Source: an uncultured Lachnospiraceae bacterium (lineage in GTDB: Bacteria; Bacillota; Clostridia; Lachnospirales; Lachnospiraceae). Taken from it: a DNA stretch of 10,317 bases. The notes below the pieces were generated by a model. That model made no database searches, was not told where the DNA came from, and saw only the letters and a list, made by a program, of their open reading frames with translations. The stretch lies in NCBI GenBank assembly GCA_910583965.1, contig CAJUAE010000112.1:1-10317 (forward strand), read 5' to 3'. This document shows, one piece after another, positions 5,429-10,317 of this stretch; positions within the stretch are counted from its first letter, which is position 1; every line of letters starts with the position of its first letter. The position numbers were made by a program, and so were the translations under genes.

Positions 5429-7000
5429 CTAATTTAAATATTTTAATGGATTCACAGCGCTACCATTAATTCGTATTTCAAAATGAACATGTGGTCCCGT
5501 ACTTCGTCCAGTATTTCCACTTAAAGCAATTCGTTCTCCCTGTGATACAGTCTGTCCAGTTTTTACAAGCACTTTACTTAAATGTCCATATCGAGTTTGT
5601 CTGCCATCTGCATGATTAATATAGACTGCATAACCGTATCCACTTGCCCAGCCTGCATGTACTACAGTTCCTGCGTTGGAAGCGACTACTTTTGTTCCAA
5701 TTGGCACTGCCCAGTCAATTCCCTTGTGGTTTGTCGAAGCGCCTTTTGTCGGTGCACTTCTTGCGCCAAATCCAGAACTAAGTCTTCCTCCAGAAATTGG
5801 CTTTATGTACGTTGGCGGAATTTTTGTTCCACGCTCTATAATTTTAGGGACTGCCTCTGCATACACTTGTTCTTTTAAAATTTCTCTACCGACTTCTTGG
5901 CCATTTCTGTAGGAAATAACCGCTGCTACCTTACGTCTGCCAGCAGATGGTTCTTGCAGTGTCACTCTCTGCGTTGTATACCACTCGTCATTTGGAATAT
6001 ACTGAACCTCCGCCTCATAGTCCTCTGTATAGACCTGTTCCTCCTCCCACATAATAGAAAGTTCTGGTTCTGGAACCGTAATGACTAACTCTTGGTCAAC
6101 ACGTATCATTGTATTTTCATCTTCAAGGGCATCATTGATTGCTATTAGCTCATCCATTGGAATATTATTCGTAAGACATATCTGTGAAAGCGTGTCACCA
6201 GAAACTACCTTGTAGATAATCTGTGTCTCCTGCTCCTTTGTAACAAGGTTTACCGCCTCCTCCACAGAATTTAATTCTTCTTCGAGTAAATACGCCTCCA
6301 CAACTTCTATTTTCTCAGCGTAGGCAATATCTGTCAACCCCGCCGCAAAATCTTCAAATCCTCTCTCCACCACTGGTTCCACTGCGGCAAACATAGCATC
6401 CAAGTCCGCTGTAATTCCCGCGGACCTACTAAAATCTTCCTCGTCCGCAGCAAGTGTATCCTCCCGCGGCGAAATCACTGCTTCAAGTACATTTATCTCG
6501 CGATCTTTGTCCAACTCAAGCTGCACTTGATACTGATTTTGTGCATCATAGGGAGACAATGCCTGCTCAAGCAATTCATGTACTTCATCATAGGAACCCA
6601 GATTAACCGCTGTCTCATTCACCTTGACGGTATAAGAACGATGCAGTGTCTTGCGCGTGCTATTTTTCATCACCTCCACCATATTATCAATTACAGTTTG
6701 CTCATCATCAACCACAGCCCAAAGTTTTTCACTTCCCTCTGTTGTAATATTCGCATCTATAAACACAAGTTCGTCATTTCCAATCTCCTTCACAACCTGA
6801 CGTCTTGCCTTGGTTAAAAGCGCATCCAACTGTTCTGTTGACCCCAAATTTCCAACCGGAGTTCCATTTAGCTGAACTGCAAACAAATTATCACCTGTAT
6901 GTTTAAAAAGCTGTATTGACGGAAACAGGAACACGCAAACTGCCAACGCAATTGCTGCCGCCTCAAGATAACACAGCTTTACCTTTTTATATAAACGCAT
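5429..7000 (-). CDS. Membrane-anchored LysM-G5-M23 peptidoglycan hydrolase
   Basis: 523 residues from the ATG at 7000. This start is preferred because AAGGTGG (plus 7006-7012) lies six bases upstream; a TTG at 7018 would add six residues but has a poor binding site. Residues about 9-29 are one hydrophobic segment, an uncleaved anchor or signal. A long acidic region follows. A LysM domain lies near 262-308 (YKVVSGDTLSQICLTNNIP, binds glycan) and a G5 domain near 319-393. The C-terminal peptidase M23 (LytM/lysostaphin-type) domain has its zinc and catalytic residues: His425 and Asp429 in NHKGID, His473 in YGHLS, and His504/His506 in GPHVHFE. It should therefore be an active zinc endopeptidase cutting peptide cross-links outside the membrane. 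The domain order resembles Gram-positive wall-remodelling enzymes. The gene has its own promoter. Confidence 0.93.
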   Translation of the reverse strand: MRLYKKVKLCYLEAAAIALAVCVFLFPSIQLFKHTGDNLFAVQLNGTPVGNLGSTEQLDALLTKARRQVVKEIGNDELVFIDANITTEGSEKLWAVVDDEQTVIDNMVEVMKNSTRKTLHRSYTVKVNETAVNLGSYDEVHELLEQALSPYDAQNQYQVQLELDKDREINVLEAVISPREDTLAADEEDFSRSAGITADLDAMFAAVEPVVERGFEDFAAGLTDIAYAEKIEVVEAYLLEEELNSVEEAVNLVTKEQETQIIYKVVSGDTLSQICLTNNIPMDELIAINDALEDENTMIRVDQELVITVPEPELSIMWEEEQVYTEDYEAEVQYIPNDEWYTTQRVTLQEPSAGRRKVAAVISYRNGQEVGREILKEQVYAEAVPKIIERGTKIPPTYIKPISGGRLSSGFGARSAPTKGASTNHKGIDWAVPIGTKVVASNAGTVVHAGWASGYGYAVYINHADGRQTRYGHLSKVLVKTGQTVSQGERIALSGNTGRSTGPHVHFEIRINGSAVNPLKYLN

Positions 7001-7060
7001 ATCTTCCACCTTTATCAACTAATGTATCTTTTCTGTTCTGGACAGCTTCAGATAATTTAC

Positions 7061-7089
7061 ATTTTAACAGCCTTTTATAATATTGTAAA
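7061..7089 (-). promoter_or_regulatory. Promoter of the M23 hydrolase gene (extended -10)
   Basis: Minus strand: -35 TTTACA (plus 7084-7089), 17-base spacer, -10 TAAAAT (plus 7061-7066) preceded by TGT, which gives an extended -10. Predicted start near 7054, about 55 bases before the ATG. The preceding gene ends in a strong terminator, so this gene is transcribed on its own. Confidence 0.75.
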
Positions 7090-7170
7090 TAGCGCATTTT
7101 TCTTTCCTTATTTTTTACAAAAAAATTTAGAATGATTTTTAAAGGTATAAAGAGTGCGTAAAATTCCTTT

Positions 7171-7187
7171 GAGTGCCCGTGTGCATA
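7171..7187 (-). repeat. End fragment of hairpin repeat family A
   Basis: Minus-strand TATGCACACGGGCACTC matches 16 of 17 bases of the start of the other repeat A copies. It begins at the last base of the T-run of the terminator at 7187-7216. No hairpin body or CTACTCGAT end follows, so it is a truncated copy. Confidence 0.6.
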
Positions 7188-7216
7188 AAAAAAGGGCTTC
7201 AATAAGCCCTTTTTGT
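7187..7216 (-). terminator. Strong intrinsic terminator of the Glu-rich protein gene
   Basis: AAAGGGCTT (7191-7199) / AAGCCCTTT (7204-7212) with a CAAT loop, extended by A/T pairs and followed on the minus strand by seven T. It overlaps the stop codon region of the gene it ends. Being flanked by A and T runs on both sides, it could work in both directions. Confidence 0.9.
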
Positions 7217-8526
7217 CATTTTATCTTTTCTTTCTCAAGTTTTTCTTCTTCGGATAGGATTTCTTCTGTTGTTTGTTCTTCGATAGGTTCTTCTTCAATA
7301 GGTTCTCTTTCCTCTATCTGATCGCGCTCATCCAATTTTTCCTGTAGCCGCTCCGCAATATCCTCCGTATGGTCGGCAATACTTCCTTGCCCTTGCGCTC
7401 TCAAAATATCATCTTCATCAAAAAGTGATTGCAGTTCCTTTTTTTGCTGTTCTGCCATCACGAGATGCCTACTGCCCATATGTGCAATGCGCAGATCCTT
7501 TGCATTACGCTTTTCTTGTAATGCATATGCACGCTCTTTTGACAGATTTTCAATCCCATTTTTCATATCCAAGCTCATAAAATAATCATACATCATTGAC
7601 AGTTTTTTTCTGGCATTCTCATCTGTTTCTGCTCCTATGCGCTCTCCAAAGTATTGCCGCATCATATCTGGATTGACCAACGTAGCCACATAGTCAGACA
7701 TCGCTTTTATCTTTTCCTGAATATGAATGCTTGGCTCGTCGTTCATTTTATAGATGTTGCCGCGTTCATCGAGCAATCCCTGAATCGATTCCCTATTTGT
7801 CATCAGATTATATTCGCCTGACGCTTCCATCTGTGAGATTGTCCCTAACATTCCCAATTCCCGTTTTGCCGCAGAAACCCCAATTTTCCCCTCCATAAGG
7901 TTGCTATTGGATTCTGTCTCAGTCTCCTGTGTATCCTTCTGATCTGATGTTTTTTCTGTTTGCTCCTCATCATCCTGTTCTTCAAAACTCTCGATCATCA
8001 TAATTAATTCTGAACTTTTCTTATTGACTTCTTCCTGGTGTATCGCCGCCAATTCCGCTGTCTTTTGCGCCTCTTTTTCCTGCTTACTCGCCTCAGACTT
8101 TTGTAATTGTTCAAGATCTTGTAATTCGGTTAACGCAGCTGCCCGTTTTTCTGCCAGTTCCTTTGTTTCTTTGTGGTTATATTGATTTTGTATATTGGCT
8201 GTTGCATCTCCCCAAATATGTATCTGAAGAACCAATTCATCATATAGTTCTTCTTCTGTCAGCTCTGAGGCAGTACCTTCCTCTCCCGTTTCTTCCACTG
8301 TCAACGTTTGTTGTGCACGCTCCATCTCCTTAACTTTTCGCGATAACTCCATTGCCTCTCCAGAAATAGTCATTCTTACTGCATCAGTCTCCTTCGCCTG
8401 GTCCTGTGTCTCTAACATTCTGCGTCGTGTAAGCAAAGAATGACTTTCTTTTGTTTTATATGCATTACTTACAAATTGACTATTTAATTGCTGATGCTGA
8501 TTTGCTTGATTCCACTGTATTTGCAT
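7216..8526 (-). CDS. Glu-rich, cysteine-free protein of unknown function
   Basis: 436 residues, a solid gene: AGGAGGTG (about plus 8531-8538) sits at ideal distance from the ATG, and a strong terminator overlaps its end. I do not recognise the family. The protein has no signal peptide, no membrane segment and no cysteine. Residues 1-60 are Gln/Asn/Ser-rich and end in VRMTISGEAMELSRK, loosely like the short conserved motif of FlgM-type and other flagellum-linked proteins; this similarity is weak. Residues about 58-175 are strongly charged and likely coiled coil. A low-complexity acidic linker lies near 180-210. Residues about 211-370 look like a folded helical domain (RELGMLGTISQMEASGEYN, KLSMMYDYFMSLD). 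The tail from about 385 is Glu-rich with a short EPIEEEPIEE repeat. A cytoplasmic scaffold or structural role is possible but not shown. Confidence 0.85.
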   Translation of the reverse strand: MQIQWNQANQHQQLNSQFVSNAYKTKESHSLLTRRRMLETQDQAKETDAVRMTISGEAMELSRKVKEMERAQQTLTVEETGEEGTASELTEEELYDELVLQIHIWGDATANIQNQYNHKETKELAEKRAAALTELQDLEQLQKSEASKQEKEAQKTAELAAIHQEEVNKKSSELIMMIESFEEQDDEEQTEKTSDQKDTQETETESNSNLMEGKIGVSAAKRELGMLGTISQMEASGEYNLMTNRESIQGLLDERGNIYKMNDEPSIHIQEKIKAMSDYVATLVNPDMMRQYFGERIGAETDENARKKLSMMYDYFMSLDMKNGIENLSKERAYALQEKRNAKDLRIAHMGSRHLVMAEQQKKELQSLFDEDDILRAQGQGSIADHTEDIAERLQEKLDERDQIEEREPIEEEPIEEQTTEEILSEEEKLEKEKIK

Positions 8527-8653
8527 AATTCACCTCCTGTTAGTTTCAATAACCTCTCAAAATCTTTTCTATATCTAAAAATTGCAAAATTATTTAGATA
8601 TCGTTTTGTAAAGTCTATTTTATTATAAATCCTTTTATAAAAATAATCTATAA

Positions 8654-8662
8654 ATTATACCA
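8654..8662 (-). promoter_or_regulatory. Possible extended -10 promoter of the Glu-rich protein gene
   Basis: The minus strand carries TGGTATAAT (plus 8654-8662), a perfect -10 with an extended TGn, but no good -35 box at the right distance. The predicted leader is about 120 bases. Nearer the gene there is also a TAAA...CGATAT arrangement vaguely like a sigma-D site, but its spacer is too short to claim. Confidence 0.4.
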
Positions 8663-8690
8663 AACAATTTTCCTTTTTTTATTATATCTG

Positions 8691-9024
8691 CGAACTCCCA
8701 TCTGCCCGCTTTTGTGGGCAGACTAATCAAGATAGGTGAAATTTTAATTTTACGCTGACTCCCATCTGCCCGCTTTTGCGGGTATACAAATCAGGAGGTG
8801 TGAAATTTTAATTTCACACGAACTCTACAGTTAATTTTTTTCTGTAACTCCCATGATTCCGCTTTGCGGAATCATAAATCCAGATGAGAAATGCCGTATT
8901 TCAGACATTTCTTGGTGTGAGACATAGTACTTCTCCACGAAATAGCCTTTGCTGTGAGTGGAAACTGCCACAGGCAGTTAGAAGTACTTCTCACATGAAC
9001 TCTACAGTTAATTTTTTTCTGTAG
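8691..9024 (-). repeat. Array of modular hairpins between exchanger and Glu-rich gene (repeat family B)
   Basis: Read on the minus strand, units share the order: stem I bounded by GTG...CAC, a linker containing TGATT, stem II, then ATGGGAGTT or ATGGGAGTC. Stem II copies are at 8701-8722 (TCTGCCC/GGGCAGA), 8767-8784 and 8853-8875 (10-bp perfect ATGATTCCGC/GCGGAATCAT). Simple stem I copies are at 8737-8754 and 8798-8819 (10-bp perfect). A large branched stem I is at 8916-8995. A CTACAG...CTGTA hairpin with identical interior occurs at 8825-8846 and 9002-9024. Stem II sequences differ between units yet stay paired. No coding frame is supported here. Confidence 0.75.
8916..8995 (-). repeat. Branched 80-base repeat, copy 1
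   Basis: Outer arms TGTGAGA (8916-8922) / TCTCACA (8989-8995) and AGTACTTCT (8926-8934) / AGAAGTACT (8980-8988) enclose two inner hairpins. One is CCAC...GTGG with AGC/GCT inside; the other is AACTGCC (8963-8969) / GGCAGTT (8973-8979). This predicts a three-way junction. It is about 93 percent identical by eye to the copy at 10214-10293. Confidence 0.75.
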
Positions 9025-9068
9025 AATATAATGTCAAATCATACGTATTTTCTAAACAATTGCTTGTT

Positions 9069-10022
9069 TCAAAGATTTACCGCTAGCAGATACACAAAAT
9101 AGGCTATATAACATAGTAAAAATGTTATACCATCACGTCTTGACAGTGTATCATCATCTTTTGACAGAAAGTATAATAAAATTACTGACACAATGCCAAT
9201 AATTCCATCTATAACAAACGACATTGAAAATGTCACTGGCGCAATCAAAGATACTGTTCCCAGCACAAAAAGAATATTAAAGATATTGCTTCCCAAGATA
9301 TTTCCAACTGCAATATCTGCATTCCCTTTCCTAGCTGCCGTCACACTGGTCATCAATTCTGGAAGCGAAGTGCCTAATGCAATGATAGTCAATCCAATCA
9401 GTCTATCATCAATGTGAAGAATGTCTGATGCAATCACCGTGGCATTATCTACAGCAAGGTCACTTCCAAAAATAATTGCTATAATACCACCCACAATATA
9501 TAAGCAAAGTAAAAATATATGCTTCTGTTTTTTTGGCGGTTCCTCTGTATCCTTTTCTTGCATTTCATTTTTTGCAGCGCGAAAAAGATGAATTAAAAAA
9601 GCTATCATCAGTACCCAAAATATTACCCCCGAAAAAATATTCAATTCTCCAAAAATAACACCAAATAAAACTAGTACCAATGTAATAAACAAATTAAATG
9701 GAATATCAAATTTAATGCTAGACTTTCCAATATGCAATGGCACAATACACGCCGATAGGCCAAGAATAATTAAAATATTAAGCAAATTGCTTCCAAGAAT
9801 ATTTCCGATTGCAATACCTGTGGTTCCTGCAAAAGCTGCCGAAATGCTAATCGCTGCCTCCGGCGCACTCGTCCCAAATGCCACAATTGTAAGACCAATA
9901 ATAATTTGTGGTATATGAAATTTCTCCGCAATTCCTGATGCGCCATCCACAAAAAAATCTGCTCCCTTAATTAAGATAGTAAAACCTATCACCATAAATA
10001 AAATACTTTTTACTGCTAACAT
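9069..10022 (-). CDS. Cation:calcium (CaCA family) exchanger, sodium/calcium antiporter type
   Basis: 317 residues from the ATG at 10022, which has GGAGG five bases upstream; an ATG at 10034 adds four residues and has a weaker GAGGG site. The protein is almost entirely hydrophobic helices, about ten membrane segments. It carries the two alpha repeats that define the family. Repeat 1 is GLTIVAFGTSAPE (residues 43-55) plus GNILGSNLLNI (73-83). Repeat 2 is GLTIIALGTSLPEL (210-223) plus GNILGSNIFNI (240-250). The acidic residues within GTSxPE bind the cation in this family. A charged cytoplasmic-type loop separates the halves (about 150-167). It is most like prokaryotic YrbG-type proteins, which exchange Ca2+ for Na+ or H+ across the inner membrane; the exact ions cannot be read from sequence. 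No T-rich terminator follows, only the hairpin array. Confidence 0.93.
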   Translation of the reverse strand: MLAVKSILFMVIGFTILIKGADFFVDGASGIAEKFHIPQIIIGLTIVAFGTSAPEAAISISAAFAGTTGIAIGNILGSNLLNILIILGLSACIVPLHIGKSSIKFDIPFNLFITLVLVLFGVIFGELNIFSGVIFWVLMIAFLIHLFRAAKNEMQEKDTEEPPKKQKHIFLLCLYIVGGIIAIIFGSDLAVDNATVIASDILHIDDRLIGLTIIALGTSLPELMTSVTAARKGNADIAVGNILGSNIFNILFVLGTVSLIAPVTFSMSFVIDGIIGIVSVILLYFLSKDDDTLSRRDGITFLLCYIAYFVYLLAVNL

Positions 10023-10034
10023 CTTATCCTCCAT

Positions 10035-10183
10035 ATATTAATCCCTCATGCCACTTTGAGCGGCTCAAATAGAAATGAAAAATCTTCTTGTAACATTAAA
10101 TGTCAAAAAACTTTAAGAGGCTATTACTTCCTAATAGTTCATATTATTAAAAAGTTTTTTGCATATTAATTTTAAATCACGAG
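10035..10183 (-). other. Exchanger upstream region with inverted repeats
   Basis: Holds a palindrome TTTGAGC-G-GCTCAAA (10055-10069) 21 bases before the upstream ATG. A perfect 10-bp inverted repeat AAAAAACTTT (10105-10114) / AAAGTTTTTT (10151-10160) encloses the hairpin CTATTA-CTTCC-TAATAG (10121-10137). Read on the minus strand, the outer repeat ends in TTTTTTGACA, so it could be a second terminator or an attenuator. A TTGACA overlaps that end but lacks a good -10. I cannot place the exchanger promoter firmly. Confidence 0.4.
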
Positions 10184-10210
10184 AAAAAACGCCTGTCTTT
10201 GGCGTTTTTT
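10184..10210. terminator. Bidirectional intrinsic terminator
   Basis: AAAAAACGCC (10184-10193) and GGCGTTTTTT (10201-10210) form a perfect 10-bp stem with a 7-base loop, with a T-run on either strand. It probably ends a minus-strand transcript entering from beyond the right edge, directly after the branched repeat. Confidence 0.85.
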
Positions 10211-10213
10211 GGC

Positions 10214-10293
10214 GTGAAATTTAATACTTCTCCACGAAACAGCCTTTGCTGTGAGTGAAAATTGCCACAGGCAGTTAGAAGTACTTCTCACAC
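10214..10293 (-). repeat. Branched 80-base repeat, copy 2
   Basis: Matches copy 1 at 8916-8995 with about five differences over the aligned 77 bases. The AACTGCC arm reads AATTGCC here, turning a C-G pair into a T-G pair, so the stem is kept. The inner hairpin is extended by one pair (CAGC/GCTG). On its right it joins GAACTCCCATCTGCCCGC (10294-10311), the constant part and start of a family B stem II cut by the window edge. Confidence 0.75.
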
Positions 10294-10317
10294 GAACTCC
10301 CATCTGCCCGCTTTAGC

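Noticed and set aside
6987..7202. Minus-strand frame of 71 codons before the M23 hydrolase
   Set aside because: It starts inside a terminator, covers the hydrolase promoter and overlaps the hydrolase start in another frame; best explained as intergenic DNA.
8580..8640. Sigma-D (flagellar) promoter before the Glu-rich gene
   Set aside because: A TAAA and a CGATAT are present, but the spacer is about 13 bases and the -10 is only a partial match; the extended -10 at 8654-8662 is a better candidate.
8691..9024. CRISPR array
   Set aside because: Repeats are irregular in length and spacing, are themselves separate hairpins, and the intervening segments are related and not unique spacers; no cas genes are present.

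Overview
The window is low-GC DNA in which every convincing gene lies on the minus strand. An S-box (SAM-I) riboswitch ahead of metK, strong AGGAGG-type ribosome binding sites, TTGACA/TATAAT promoters and a LysM-G5-M23 wall hydrolase point to a Gram-positive Bacillota genome. I infer Clostridia, probably Lachnospiraceae. This rests on gene style and not on a database match.

In transcription order (right to left) the layout is as follows. At 10035-10317 there is a gene-free stretch with a bidirectional terminator, nested inverted repeats and one copy of an 80-base branched repeat. At 9069-10022 lies a CaCA-family cation:calcium exchanger. At 8691-9024 is a dense array of modular hairpins that includes a second copy of the branched repeat. 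At 7216-8526 lies a Glu-rich, cysteine-free protein of unknown function with its own terminator. At 5429-7000 lies a membrane-anchored LysM/G5/M23 peptidoglycan hydrolase with its own extended -10 promoter. At 5203-5384 are two tandem copies of a different hairpin repeat. At 3604-4896 lies murA, followed at 3490-3597 by a structured 3' region with alternative pairings. Next come the metK promoter, SAM-I aptamer and terminator (3194-3460), another copy of the hairpin repeat inside the metK leader (3092-3194), and metK itself (1886-3070) with its terminator. At 1-1586 is a large regulator with two HTH domains that runs off the left edge.

These look like separate transcription units and not one operon. 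MurA (first committed step of peptidoglycan synthesis) and the M23 hydrolase (wall remodelling) are functionally related neighbours. MetK is controlled by its own product through the riboswitch.

The unusual content lies between the genes. There are at least two unrelated families of hairpin-rich intergenic repeats. One abuts terminator T-tracts and has entered the metK 5' leader. The other is a modular array around the exchanger with structure-preserving differences between copies.
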